Counted from the first letter of the stretch, positions 6,862 through 16,340 are shown. The stretch is 19,920 nt of DNA from Pontiellaceae bacterium (GCA_016937035.1 JAFGWS010000033.1:1-19920), one strand, 5' to 3'. Notes: generated from the letters alone by a model not told the origin. Translations and numbers: made by a program.

Positions 6862-9453
6862 CTACCGCACAACGTGGCAGCTGACATTCTGGTTGAGCGC
6901 GTCGGCGACAACCCGGATTCCTCCTTTGCCGGAAACATCGGCGGCATCGATGACGCGGACGGTCTCCTTCCATTTTCCGGCGGAGGGCACGATCTCGAGC
7001 AGGCGGTTGGGGGCCTGCTCGAAGAAGCCCTTGTTCAGAAAGTTGCCGCCCTTGTCGGGGAAGAGGGCGAGATAGAGCATTTCCATCTCGACCAGCTCGT
7101 TGAGGAAGTGCGTGCCGAGCGATACGTCGGGCACGAGGTTGTCGTGCATGGTGACGACTTCGCACACAATCGAAACCCTGTTGATTTCGCTGAAGGAAAC
7201 CGGAATCCCCAGCGAGGGGCTGCTGGTTCCCCAGCGTCCCGGACCGATGACCATGATTCTGCGGGGCGCATCCTTCTTCTCGGCGCGATTGATGTCGCCG
7301 ATAAGTCTGGCCACTTCGTAGCGCGTATTGACCGGCAACTGTCCGTAGCGCTCGGGAACGACATAGATGAAGCGGTCGATCTGGTCGACCCGGCTTTGTC
7401 CAACGACCGCACCGTGCGCCTCGATGATCCGGTCTGCCTCCGCCACATCGACTTTGGGCAACTCGATCCCTTCGGACCCCTGGACCTGAAGCGGACGGCA
7501 TTGCAGCAGGTTGATGCGATAGTTGCCGTCCTCCATGAAATTACCGGTGAACTCGATATCGACCGGATAGTTGTAGGCCTCCTCAATGGTCTTGAGCATT
7601 TCGCGCATATCGGCCACGAACCCGGTCTCGTTCAGCAGTTTGTCGAAGGTGAGAATCCGGTGGGAGTTGGCGCTGCGCGGCTGGCTTGGATCGATGGAGG
7701 CAAACATGTCGATCGGCAGGTTGTCGGCATCCTTGACCAGATCCATGAAATATTCCGACACCTGCTGGTTGGCTTCGAGGTCGAGATAATCGACGCGCCG
7801 CTGGGTATACTGGGCCACCTCGTCGAAATTGGCTTCGGGCCGCTTGTCGGGTGCGTTGAGCGCCACGATCCGCGTATAGTCGTCGTCGGTCTGGTCGACG
7901 GCCCGGGTTCCGAGGCCGAAGACGAGGCGGATCACCCCGGCCTTGGGATCAATGCTCTCATGCCAGGCGTAGGGGTTGAAGGAATACCCCACCCCGGCGA
8001 ATTCCGGATAGAAGTTGCGCCCACGCATGGTGCCGGAAACGCGCATGACGAGCAGCGCCATCTGCTCATCCTTGTCGAGCATGTCGCGGCGCGCCCGGTA
8101 GCGCAATGCCTGCTCGCTCATGGAACTCGCATAGATACGCTTGACTGCGGCAACGAAGTCCTGCATGCGGCGTTCGCGCGGCCCCTGGTTCACGCAGAAC
8201 ACGCTTTCATACTTCCCCGCGAAGGAGTTGCCGAAGTTGTCCTCAAGCAACGAGCTGGAGCGGACGATGAAGGGCGATTGGCCGAAGTAGTCGAGCATCT
8301 CCTCGAACTGCTTCATGATGTGCGCGGGAAAGTCGCCGGTAATGATGCGGCGGCGCGCCTGTTCGGCGCCTTCCAGGAATTTTTCAGGATGGCGCTGGTT
8401 TTGCCGCACCCACCAGATTCCGTTGCGGACAAGGAAGGTAAAGAATGCATCCGAACCGATAAAGAAGGAATCCTGCGCCTCGAACAGCTCGACGAAACGG
8501 GGGCTGTTCTTTTTCACGATGGCCTGGGCCAGCAGCATGCCGACCGTCTTGCCGCCAATCAGGCCGCTGCCGATCATCCGCTTGCGGATATCGAGGATGT
8601 CCTGGAGGCTGATATAGCGGGCGATGAGCTTCTGCATGCCGGCGTCGCGAGAAATCACCATGCGTACCAGTTGCTCGTAGAGGCTCTTTCCCTTGCCCGG
8701 GAGGTCGGGACGGTATTGCCCCGAAACGAGCAGTTCGCGCGCCTGGAGAAACGAGGATTCCCAGAACCCGAGGCTGCTGTCGGAATTCAGACCCGACCAT
8801 TTGGCCGAGGTGAGGATTTCCGAAATGACGGCACTGGAGGTGACGGGGAGAAAATGGCCGCCGTGGCGGACATGCAGCATGTTCATGGTGGGCGAATAAC
8901 GATGCTGCACTTTGATCGGCCGCACATAGAGTTCGTTCTTGTGGCGGTAGACATCGAGGAAAAGCTGGGTGGTGTTCTGGATCGGACCCAGGGCATGCGA
9001 AGTATGGTAGTTCCGGAACACCGCGAAATAGGTGACCGTTTCCATATCGAACAGGTAGGGGCAGGTGAGCATGAAAAAGTTGCCCAGCATTTCGTCGGAA
9101 TACCAATCGACCGCCAGCCGCGAAAGGCAGTCGAACACGTAGAAGGCGCCCGGGCCCGCCCGCTGGATCACGTCGTGGATGGACGCAATGAAGCTTTCGA
9201 ACCCCTCCTCCGGATCCGACTCGTGGATCTCGGCGCCCATCTCTTCCGTAACGAGAGCGTCGTGCCGGGCAAACCGGAAATAGACCAGCTTACGGCCGTT
9301 CCTGACCGCCGCCTCGCAGTAGGGCGTGACGAACTCCCGATATTCCTCGATGGAGTCCACCTGCCAGACAATGTTGTCGCCAACAAGGACGCCCTTCAGC
9401 ACCTTGTCGAGCCCCGGCAAGCCGGTCGTCAATCCTACGTCTATCGTACTCAT
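6862..9453 (-). CDS. PEP/pyruvate-binding (PPDK-like) protein with degenerate KaiC-like N-terminus
   Basis: This encodes 863 residues. The ATG at 9453 is chosen because AAGGAGA lies directly upstream; an ATG at 9483 lacks this. Residues 1-200 resemble a KaiC/RecA fold (GLPGLDKVLKG, later AFYVFDCLSRL), but the Walker A lysine is absent. Residues 290-660 form the ATP-grasp, PEP-synthase/PPDK nucleotide-binding domain: GGKTVGM (300-306), VRSSSLLED (397-405), FAGKYES (411-417), VDIEF (631-635) and LLQCRP (649-654). The C-terminus carries GPGRWGTSS (737-745), a motif I associate with large PPDK-like proteins of unknown role. The phosphohistidine and PEP-binding TIM-barrel domains of true PPDK are missing, so it cannot run the full reaction. 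It lies 41 bp behind the nrpR-like gene in the same direction, which hints at a nitrogen- or carbon-status signalling role. Confidence 0.8.
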   Translation of the reverse strand: MSTIDVGLTTGLPGLDKVLKGVLVGDNIVWQVDSIEEYREFVTPYCEAAVRNGRKLVYFRFARHDALVTEEMGAEIHESDPEEGFESFIASIHDVIQRAGPGAFYVFDCLSRLAVDWYSDEMLGNFFMLTCPYLFDMETVTYFAVFRNYHTSHALGPIQNTTQLFLDVYRHKNELYVRPIKVQHRYSPTMNMLHVRHGGHFLPVTSSAVISEILTSAKWSGLNSDSSLGFWESSFLQARELLVSGQYRPDLPGKGKSLYEQLVRMVISRDAGMQKLIARYISLQDILDIRKRMIGSGLIGGKTVGMLLAQAIVKKNSPRFVELFEAQDSFFIGSDAFFTFLVRNGIWWVRQNQRHPEKFLEGAEQARRRIITGDFPAHIMKQFEEMLDYFGQSPFIVRSSSLLEDNFGNSFAGKYESVFCVNQGPRERRMQDFVAAVKRIYASSMSEQALRYRARRDMLDKDEQMALLVMRVSGTMRGRNFYPEFAGVGYSFNPYAWHESIDPKAGVIRLVFGLGTRAVDQTDDDYTRIVALNAPDKRPEANFDEVAQYTQRRVDYLDLEANQQVSEYFMDLVKDADNLPIDMFASIDPSQPRSANSHRILTFDKLLNETGFVADMREMLKTIEEAYNYPVDIEFTGNFMEDGNYRINLLQCRPLQVQGSEGIELPKVDVAEADRIIEAHGAVVGQSRVDQIDRFIYVVPERYGQLPVNTRYEVARLIGDINRAEKKDAPRRIMVIGPGRWGTSSPSLGIPVSFSEINRVSIVCEVVTMHDNLVPDVSLGTHFLNELVEMEMLYLALFPDKGGNFLNKGFFEQAPNRLLEIVPSAGKWKETVRVIDAADVSGKGGIRVVADALNQNVSCHVVR

Positions 9454-9494
9454 GGCAGCATCTCCTTCCGTTCCCCGCGGCATCCATCCCGCCG

Positions 9495-10505
9495 CTACTT
9501 CAAATCATTGAGCCGGTCCTTGAGTTCGGCATAGTGGAACAGATCGTTGAAATCCACCAGACCGGACAATGCGCTCGACCGGACCCGTACCCCGGTCTCT
9601 TCGAAGATCGACATCGGGTTGAGCCCGCCGATGATGATGGCTCCGACGCGCTGCGGACCAACCGATACACCATAGAGGCTCTGGCCGGGACCGCCCAAAC
9701 AGAGCAGACTGCCCAGTCCGATGGTCTCCAGCTGTTTGGATATGCTGCGGACCGCATCGACGCTGTTCGCCGGGAATTCCCGAAAGCTTACGCCGATCCG
9801 CCCCGTACCGGTCATAACCGCACCGATATAGTCGGCCATGCCGCTGCGGATAAACACCACGAGGGGATCGATGCTCGTCCCATCATAGTGGATAATGTCG
9901 CTGAAGCGGGAAGGAACGCCGTTGTGCAACTCGATCAGGCCGCCGAAACGCGAGGTGGTCGGCACGCCGCGCCGCAGCAGCACTCCGTTCAGCGTAATCG
10001 AGCAGACGGTTCCAATGCCGATATGGCCCTCCGGAATGGTGTGCCCGCCGCAACTTTCCCCCGCTCCGAAAAGCGTCAGCAACGTTCCCATGGAATAGCC
10101 CTTGGAAAACACCCTTTCGATCAGGTCGAGCCGCTCTTCGGTAAATTCGCCGATCGGAATCGAAGAGACGTTGACCACAACGGAGCCGCGCCGCAGCGCA
10201 GGATCGAAATCCATCTGGTAGGCCATGGAATCGATCTTCCCCGAAAGAAGCCCGATCCCTTCAAGCACGCGGGAAGCGTCCGCCTCGCGGCGGCCTTTTT
10301 CCGTGATGGAGCGTCCGCGGCGCCCCAGGTTTTGCGTCAGACCTTCCTCATCCAGCTCGCGCAGATAGAGCCGAACAGAGCGTTCGCTGATATCGAGGTT
10401 CTGGGCGGTGAGCAATTCGGTAATGCGGGTACTGCTGACCACGTCCCCGCTATGGCGGAGCACATCGAGAATGGCGAGTCGTTTTTTTTGTTGTTTGTCC
10501 ATCAT
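9495..10505 (-). CDS. nrpR: NrpR-family (DUF128) nitrogen-responsive transcriptional regulator
   Basis: This encodes 336 residues. Residues 1-70 are a winged-helix domain (RLAILDVLRHSG, then ISERSVRLYLRELDEEGL). Residues 75-330 are a single NrpR/DUF128 domain (GRIGVSFREFPANSVDA; VGAIIIGGLNPMSIFEETG). In methanogens, NrpR represses nif and gln genes and is released by 2-oxoglutarate. Bacterial members with one effector domain are less studied. AAGGA precedes two adjacent ATGs at 10505 and 10502; the second has the better spacing. The gene is divergent from gdhA across a 178-bp region holding a perfect palindrome, so autoregulation together with gdhA control is likely. The neighbouring glutamate dehydrogenase and glutamate synthase-like genes support the nitrogen role, although binding of 2-oxoglutarate here is only inferred. 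Confidence 0.85.
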   Translation of the reverse strand: MMDKQQKKRLAILDVLRHSGDVVSSTRITELLTAQNLDISERSVRLYLRELDEEGLTQNLGRRGRSITEKGRREADASRVLEGIGLLSGKIDSMAYQMDFDPALRRGSVVVNVSSIPIGEFTEERLDLIERVFSKGYSMGTLLTLFGAGESCGGHTIPEGHIGIGTVCSITLNGVLLRRGVPTTSRFGGLIELHNGVPSRFSDIIHYDGTSIDPLVVFIRSGMADYIGAVMTGTGRIGVSFREFPANSVDAVRSISKQLETIGLGSLLCLGGPGQSLYGVSVGPQRVGAIIIGGLNPMSIFEETGVRVRSSALSGLVDFNDLFHYAELKDRLNDLK

Positions 10506-10513
10506 TTGGTTCC

Positions 10514-10542
10514 TTGTTTCGGCAATATTGCCGATACTATAT
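10514..10542 (+). promoter_or_regulatory. Possible gdhA promoter
   Basis: TTGTTT (10514-10519) and CTATAT (10537-10542) are 17 bp apart and straddle the palindrome, leaving a leader of about 135 bases before gdhA. A rival pair nearer the gene, TTGTTT (10641-10646) and TATAAA (10664-10669) with 17 bp between, would start transcription on the ribosome binding site and is less attractive. The leader also has an inverted repeat, TTTCCG (10609-10614) and CGGAAA (10634-10639). Confidence 0.3.
10519..10534. promoter_or_regulatory. Perfect 16-bp palindrome, candidate NrpR operator
   Basis: TCGGCAATATTGCCGA is a perfect inverted repeat in the nrpR-gdhA divergent region. For the rightward direction it falls between a possible -35 (TTGTTT, 10514-10519) and -10 (CTATAT, 10537-10542), a position suited to repression. 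It lies only 14 bp ahead of the nrpR start on the other strand, so one bound dimer could block both genes. Archaeal NrpR sites are also short inverted repeats (GGAA-N6-TTCC), but the sequence differs. Confidence 0.55.
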
Positions 10543-10668
10543 ATGGCTTCAAGTTTTATTTTGAATTATTATTGCCATATCCCCCCTATTTCGCTATGCC
10601 TATCCCGTTTTCCGGCAAATCAATGTCATGTTTTCGGAAATTGTTTGCAGTTGTTCAGGCACATATAA

Positions 10669-12021
<1,353 letters not shown>

Positions 12022-12028
12022 CAACCCT

Positions 12029-12057
12029 CAGCGAGGCTTTCTTCGGAAAGCCCGCTG
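12029..12057 (+). terminator. Imperfect hairpin just after gdhA
   Basis: The arms CAGCGAGGCTTTC and GAAAGCCCGCTG pair with a single bulged A around a short TTCG-containing loop. It begins seven bases after the gdhA stop. It is followed by A residues rather than T, so on its own it is not a classic terminator. It may protect the gdhA 3' end or work with the next hairpin. Confidence 0.4.
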
Positions 12058-12061
12058 AAAA

Positions 12062-12099
12062 AAAAGCTTCCTTTTTCTTCCCCGAAAAAGGAAGCTTTT
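12062..12099 (+). terminator. 16-bp perfect-stem hairpin between gdhA and the nfnA-type gene
   Basis: AAAAGCTTCCTTTTTC (12062-12077) pairs exactly with the arm at 12084-12099 around the loop TTCCCC. The stem ends in TTTT, giving a terminator-like structure for rightward transcription. Only 29 bases separate it from the next start codon, and there is no obvious new promoter, so it is probably partial: it would make gdhA more abundant than the downstream pair. Confidence 0.65.
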
Positions 12100-12128
12100 C
12101 ATTCAACGTTACTATGGAGCAGGTAGTT

Positions 12129-12956
12129 ATGAACACAATACTGGAGAAAAAGAAGCTTTCGGAAACGGTTTTCCTCATGCGGCTGAAGGCGCCTCTCATT
12201 GCCAAAGAACGCAAAGCCGGCCAGTTCATCATTTTGCAACTGGACGAGGATTTCGGGGAGCGCATTCCCCTCACGATCGCCGATGCCGACCCCGGCGAGG
12301 GTTCGATCACCATCATTTTCCAGGCGGTGGGCAAAACAACAAGAAAACTGGCGGAACTGGATGTCGGCGGCAGTATTGCCGCCCTGGTGGGACCGCTCGG
12401 AACCCCCACCCATATTGAAAAATTCGGAACCGTCGTCTGCGTGGGCGGCGGCATCGGCGTTGCTCCGCTCCATCCCATCGCGCAGGCGATGAAAAAGGCG
12501 GGCAACAAGGTCGTCATCATCATGGGTGCCCGCACCAGGGATTTGATCATCCTCGAGGACGAGATGCGCGCCATCGCCGACGAGTTGATCCTCTGCACGG
12601 ACGATGGTTCCGCCGGGAGAAAGGCCCTCGTCACCGTACCCTTGAAGGAGTGGTGCGAAAAAGATCCCAAACCCGATCTGGCCGTCGCCATCGGTCCGCC
12701 GATCATGATGAAGTTTTGCGCCGAAACTACGCGCCCCTACAAGGTGCCGACCCAGGTTTCGCTCAACACGATCATGGTGGATGGTACCGGCATGTGCGGC
12801 GGGTGCCGCGTGACCGTCGGCAACGAAACCAGGTTTGTCTGCGTCGACGGCCCCGAATTCGACGGGCACCTGGTCGACTTCGACAACATGATGAACCGGC
12901 TCGGCTCCTACAAGAAGCAAGAGGGGCACGCCTGTAAAATTGGATTAGGGAGTTAA
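12129..12956 (+). CDS. nfnA: NfnA / sulfide dehydrogenase-like FAD- and NAD(P)-binding subunit
   Basis: This encodes 275 residues. The ATG at 12129 is preferred because GGAGCAGG precedes it and MNTILEKK matches how the family begins; an ATG at 12114 lacks a ribosome site. It is a ferredoxin-NADP reductase-like protein: an FAD domain, a nucleotide-binding stretch VVCVGGGIGVAPLHPI (about 102-117), and a C-terminal [2Fe-2S] site MCGGCRV with a third Cys in FVCVDGP (Cys223, Cys226, Cys238). Relatives are the small subunit of NADH-dependent ferredoxin:NADP oxidoreductase (NfnA), sulfide dehydrogenase SudB and similar proteins. The nfnB-type gene starts five bases after its stop, so the two form a complex. 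Whether the pair bifurcates electrons or serves another acceptor cannot be told from sequence by eye. Confidence 0.82.
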   Translation: MNTILEKKKLSETVFLMRLKAPLIAKERKAGQFIILQLDEDFGERIPLTIADADPGEGSITIIFQAVGKTTRKLAELDVGGSIAALVGPLGTPTHIEKFGTVVCVGGGIGVAPLHPIAQAMKKAGNKVVIIMGARTRDLIILEDEMRAIADELILCTDDGSAGRKALVTVPLKEWCEKDPKPDLAVAIGPPIMMKFCAETTRPYKVPTQVSLNTIMVDGTGMCGGCRVTVGNETRFVCVDGPEFDGHLVDFDNMMNRLGSYKKQEGHACKIGLGS

Positions 12957-12961
12957 TAGCA

Positions 12962-14455
12962 ATGACATACATATCCCCCGAACAACTGGCCGAAAAGGCC
13001 GTCCGCGCCCTGGAAACGATCCCCGGAAACCCTGCACCAAAGGATCGCCTGGCCATTCCTGCCCAGTTGATGCCGTCGCAGGATCCCGTAGTCCGCCGCT
13101 CGAACATGAAGGAAGTCGCGCTCGGGTACACGCCCGAGCAGGCCCGCGTCGAAGCCATGCGCTGCCTGCAATGCAAGAACGCGCCGTGCGTTTCCGGCTG
13201 TCCGGTCGGCATCGACATTCCCGGCTTCATCAAAGCCATCGCGGACGGCGACAATAAGAAGGCGATCGACGTCATCAAGGAGAGCAGCCTGCTCCCCGCG
13301 GTCTGCGGCCGGGTCTGCCCCCAGGAGTCACAGTGCCAGGCCCCGTGCACCGTGGGCAAGGCGCTGAAATCCGTCGACAAGGCCGTCAGCATTGGGCGCC
13401 TTGAGCGGTATGTTGCGGACTGGGAGCGCGAAAACGGATTGATTGAAATGCCGGTCATCAAACCGAAAACCGGGAAGAAGGTCGGCATCATTGGAACCGG
13501 CCCGGCAGGGCTCACCGTTGCCGCGGACATACGCCGCGAAGGGCACGACGTAACGCTTTTCGAGGCGTTCCACAAACCCGGCGGCGTGATGGTCTATGGC
13601 ATTCCCGAATTCCGCCTGCCCAAGGCGATTGTGCAGAAGGAGATCGACACGCTGGTTGCGATGGGCTGCGAACTCAAGACCAATTTCGTGATTGGCCGGA
13701 CCCGCAGGATCACCGACCTTCTCGGGGAGGACGGCTTCGATGCTCTCTTCATCGGTACCGGAGCCGGCCTCCCGCGCTTCATGAACATCGAGGGCGAAAA
13801 CCTGGTCGGGGTCTATTCCGCCAACGAATATCTCACCCGATCCAACCTCATGCGCGCCTACGACAAGACGAACGCCGACACCCCCATCTTCGAATCCGAA
13901 AAGGTCGCGGTCCTCGGCGGCGGCAACGTGGCCATGGATGCCGCGCGTACCGCCGTGCGCCTCGGCGCCAAGGAAGTTCATCTGATCTATCGCCGGACCG
14001 AGGTCGAAATGCCGGCCCGCGTAGAAGAGGTCGAGCACGCCAAGGAGGAGGGCGTGATCTTCCATGTCCTCCAGAATCCCAAGCGCATCCTGAGCGACGA
14101 GAAGGGATGGGTGTGCGGCATCGAATGCCTCCGCTACGAACTCGGCGAACCCGATGCCTCCGGACGACGCCGTCCCATCGCCATCGAAGGCAGCGAATTC
14201 GAAATCGAGCTCGATACCGTCATTGTCGCCATCGGCAACGACTCCAACCCGCTGATTCGACAGACGACGCCCGGACTGGAAACCAACAAGTGGGGGAACA
14301 TCGTGGTCGATGAACACGGGAAATCGTCGCTCGACCGCATCTATGCCGGCGGCGACATCGTACTCGGCGCCGCAACCGTCATCCTCGCCATGGGCGAAGG
14401 CCGCAAGGCCGCGGCCGCCATGAACCGCATGCTCGCGGCCACACCCGGTCGCTAG
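12962..14455 (+). CDS. gltA: NfnB / GltA-type NADPH-dependent oxidoreductase (glutamate synthase small-subunit family)
   Basis: This encodes 497 residues. The N-terminal Fe-S domain has two cysteine sets (Cys68, 71, 76, 80 and Cys115, 119, 125, 129) for two [4Fe-4S] clusters. It is followed by an FAD Rossmann motif GTGPAG (178-183), a NADPH-binding GGGNVAMDAARTA (319-331) and the closing YAGGDIVLGAATVI. It is annotated across genomes both as homotetrameric glutamate synthase small subunit GltA and as NfnB. No large glutamate synthase subunit is present here, whereas an NfnA-type partner lies directly upstream, favouring an NfnAB-type complex that makes NADPH from NADH plus reduced ferredoxin. 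GGGAG precedes the ATG. The neighbouring glutamate dehydrogenase would consume that NADPH. Confidence 0.85.
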   Translation: MTYISPEQLAEKAVRALETIPGNPAPKDRLAIPAQLMPSQDPVVRRSNMKEVALGYTPEQARVEAMRCLQCKNAPCVSGCPVGIDIPGFIKAIADGDNKKAIDVIKESSLLPAVCGRVCPQESQCQAPCTVGKALKSVDKAVSIGRLERYVADWERENGLIEMPVIKPKTGKKVGIIGTGPAGLTVAADIRREGHDVTLFEAFHKPGGVMVYGIPEFRLPKAIVQKEIDTLVAMGCELKTNFVIGRTRRITDLLGEDGFDALFIGTGAGLPRFMNIEGENLVGVYSANEYLTRSNLMRAYDKTNADTPIFESEKVAVLGGGNVAMDAARTAVRLGAKEVHLIYRRTEVEMPARVEEVEHAKEEGVIFHVLQNPKRILSDEKGWVCGIECLRYELGEPDASGRRRPIAIEGSEFEIELDTVIVAIGNDSNPLIRQTTPGLETNKWGNIVVDEHGKSSLDRIYAGGDIVLGAATVILAMGEGRKAAAAMNRMLAATPGR

Positions 14456-14569
14456 CTGTTCCGCCCACCCGGCCGCCACCACGATCCTGCCCCGGTTGAA
14501 TAGCGAAAGACGAGTTAATGCGGAGAACCGAATAATACTTAACGTCTACCAAAACGCTGACGTTTGGAC

Positions 14570-14598
14570 TTGAGCGCCCCTGTCTCGATCACTAGATT
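14570..14598 (+). promoter_or_regulatory. tRNA-Leu promoter
   Basis: TTGAGC (14570-14575) and TAGATT (14593-14598) are separated by 17 bp. A G-rich stretch (GGGGGGAC) follows at the likely start of transcription, the kind of discriminator often seen at growth-controlled stable RNA promoters. The mature tRNA begins 18 bases after the -10 box. Confidence 0.55.
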
Positions 14599-14615
14599 GG
14601 GGGGACGTTTTTAAC

Positions 14616-14699
14616 GGGCGAGTGGTGAAATTGGTATACACGCGAGATTTAGGTTCTCGTGCCACCGGCGTGCGGGTTCGAGTCCCGCCTCGCCCACCA
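14616..14699 (+). tRNA. tRNA-Leu (anticodon UAG)
   Basis: The acceptor arms GGGCGAG (14616-14622) and CTCGCCC (14689-14695) pair fully and are followed by A and an encoded CCA. The D-arm GTGAAATTGGTATACAC is typical of leucine tRNAs. The anticodon stem-loop is CGAGA-TTTAGGT-TCTCG with TAG in the middle. A class II variable arm precedes the T-arm GCGGG-TTCGAGT-CCCGC. This tRNA decodes CUN-type leucine codons, chiefly CUA. All expected structure is intact. Confidence 0.97.
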
Positions 14700-14729
14700 T
14701 ATTTAATCTGCATTAGTATTGTACGTAAC

Positions 14730-15065
14730 ATGAGTTTAGCACATCGAGGTAAAGTTCCCCAGTTTTCATTGCGCCCCCATCCGGCGATTACCACCGGCTT
14801 GATTCTTGTTCCGCTGATAGGACTGCTCACAGCAGCCGCACTGTTCCAAAAAGATGCCGGAACCGGCGACCTTAAACCGGTCGTAATTTTGGTTCTGATT
14901 ATAACAGGAATTTTCTTTTTCATGCTGCTGATCGGGGCAACCTATAAATTGTTTTTCCCCCATTTATGGAAAAGGAATTCCTCCCACTCGCGCCTTCGGC
15001 AACACAGCAAACATCACCCTTATTATGGTGAAAAAGAAATCCGCAACAAACATCGTCGCAACTGA
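14730..15065 (+). CDS. Small two-helix membrane protein, hypothetical
   Basis: This encodes 111 residues from the ATG at 14730 (MSLAHRGK). The same frame stays open back into the tRNA, but that part cannot be protein. Two hydrophobic segments, AITTGLILVPLIGLLTAAALF (written in parts: AITTGLILVPL then IGLLTAAALF, about 18-38) and VVILVLIITGIFFFMLLIG (about 51-69), are joined by a short acidic loop. The tail is strongly basic and His-rich (HSKHHPYYGEKEIRNKHRR). No clear ribosome site is seen, so the start is uncertain. No family is recognised. It lies between tRNA-Leu and pdxB on the same strand. Confidence 0.5.
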   Translation: MSLAHRGKVPQFSLRPHPAITTGLILVPLIGLLTAAALFQKDAGTGDLKPVVILVLIITGIFFFMLLIGATYKLFFPHLWKRNSSHSRLRQHSKHHPYYGEKEIRNKHRRN

Positions 15066-15116
15066 TTTTAGTGATTCAGGCTTGAGCCGACCGCGACAAG
15101 TGCGAACTATACGGGC

Positions 15117-16262
15117 ATGAAGATTGTTTGCGCAGAGACTGTATTATTGGGAGAAGAGGCCTTTTCAACCCTCGGCGAAACCGCAGTTATTCCTGACCGC
15201 GCCATCGGACGAGGAGATCTGCTTGATGCCGATGCACTGATTGTTCGCTCCAAGACCCGAATTAACCGGGAACTGCTCGAGGGTACTCCCGTTAAATTTG
15301 TCGGAACAGCCACTGCGGGGAGCGATCATATTGTCGCCGCCGATCTATCTGCACTGGAAATTTACTGGTGTGCCTCCCCCGGCTGCAACGCCAACAGCGT
15401 TTCCGAATATGTTACCGCCGCCCTGCTCACGCTGGCGCAACAGAACGATTTTGAATTAGAAGGTAAAACCATTGGAGTCATCGGCTGCGGAAACGTCGGA
15501 AGTCGAACCGTTAAAAAATGCGAGGCCTTGGGCCTTCGGGTACTCCGCAACGATCCACCGCTGGCCGCCGCCTCAACCGACCCCGATTTTCTTCCGATTG
15601 AAACGGTGCTTGCGGAATCAGATATCGTCACACTCCATGTCCCGCTCGTAAAAAACAAGCCGTGGCCGACGGAACACATGGCAGATTACCGCTTTTTTGA
15701 GCAACTCAAACCCGGCGCGGTTTTCATCAATGCAGCGCGCGGAAACGTCTGCGACTACGACGCCCTGCTCGCCGCGCACCAAAACGATATCGTTTCTCAT
15801 ATGGTGATTGATGTCTGGAGCCCGGAACCCGCCTTTCGCACAGATGTCCTTCAGAAGGCGGCCCTCGCTTCACCCCACATTGCCGGCCACTCCTACGAAG
15901 GCAAACTCAACGGAACCGTCACCTGCTATAATGAGCTGTGCCGCTTTTTTGAAATAGAACCCTGCTGGGATATTGCGGCATCGCTCCCGCCGTCGGAAAT
16001 CCCGGAAATCCGAATCGACTGTTCAGGGCGCACCGATAACGACGTCCTCTACGATATTGTGCGGCAGGTATATGACATTCGAACCGACGATCAGCTCATC
16101 CGCGAAGCGGCTGTTCACAACGAACTTGAGCGGGCAAACAACTTTGATGCCCTGCGAAAAAACTACCGTATGCGCCGCGAATTTATGAACACGGTGGTGC
16201 ATGCCGAGAACGCAAGGGAAGGATTAAAAAACAAAATTTCGACCCTGGGGTTTCGGCAATAA
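15117..16262 (+). CDS. pdxB: Erythronate-4-phosphate dehydrogenase
   Basis: This encodes 381 residues, the usual PdxB length. It oxidises 4-phosphoerythronate in the DXP-dependent pathway to pyridoxal 5'-phosphate. It is a D-2-hydroxyacid dehydrogenase: NAD-binding GCGNVG (123-128), with the catalytic Arg208 in NAARGN, Glu237 in DVWSPEP and His254 in SPHIAGHSYEGK. The substrate-domain motif FVGTATAGSDHI (61-72) and the C-terminal dimerisation region (from about 285) separate it from plain phosphoglycerate dehydrogenases. The ATG at 15117 begins MKIVCAE as in relatives, but no clear ribosome site precedes it. It is convergent with the DUF3137 gene downstream. No other vitamin B6 gene lies in the window. 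Confidence 0.9.
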   Translation: MKIVCAETVLLGEEAFSTLGETAVIPDRAIGRGDLLDADALIVRSKTRINRELLEGTPVKFVGTATAGSDHIVAADLSALEIYWCASPGCNANSVSEYVTAALLTLAQQNDFELEGKTIGVIGCGNVGSRTVKKCEALGLRVLRNDPPLAAASTDPDFLPIETVLAESDIVTLHVPLVKNKPWPTEHMADYRFFEQLKPGAVFINAARGNVCDYDALLAAHQNDIVSHMVIDVWSPEPAFRTDVLQKAALASPHIAGHSYEGKLNGTVTCYNELCRFFEIEPCWDIAASLPPSEIPEIRIDCSGRTDNDVLYDIVRQVYDIRTDDQLIREAAVHNELERANNFDALRKNYRMRREFMNTVVHAENAREGLKNKISTLGFRQ

Positions 16263-16269
16263 AAAGAAG

Positions 16270-16326
16270 GGGAAGCATGATGAAAACGAGAGAGCTTCCC
16301 GGATTGGATCGCATCGGGATTCCCGA
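16270..16326. terminator. Inverted repeats in the convergent pdxB/DUF3137 gap
   Basis: GGGAAGC (16270-16276) and GCTTCCC (16294-16300) can form a stem with a 17-base loop. TCGGGA/TCCCGA at 16314-16326 is a second, tighter palindrome. Both sit between two gene ends that face each other and could stop transcription from either side. Neither has a clean T-run. Confidence 0.35.
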
Positions 16327-16340
16327 CGATCAGAACTCTT

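Noticed and set aside
6490..9534. A 1014-codon open frame on the plus strand opposite the PEP/pyruvate-binding gene
   Set aside because: It mirrors a real minus-strand gene in GC-rich DNA, where the opposite frame lacks stops. The product is a monotonous His/Asp/Val/Gly-rich mix with no domain, while the minus strand gives clear ATP-grasp motifs and a strong ribosome site.
12366..12383. Near-palindrome GGCGGCAGTATTGCCGCC, similar to the candidate operator
   Set aside because: It lies inside the NfnA-type coding region, where it encodes GGSIAA, and codon use explains it. One central mismatch pair and no promoter nearby.
13328..14482. Long minus-strand frame opposite the NfnB/GltA-type gene
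   Set aside because: It is a shadow of a confidently identified gene with two Fe-S cysteine sets and two Rossmann motifs. The antisense product has a compositional bias typical of mirrored GC-rich coding.
14622..14729. Upstream extension of the small membrane protein frame into the tRNA
   Set aside because: This stretch is the tRNA body and its 3' spacer. The open frame there is accidental.
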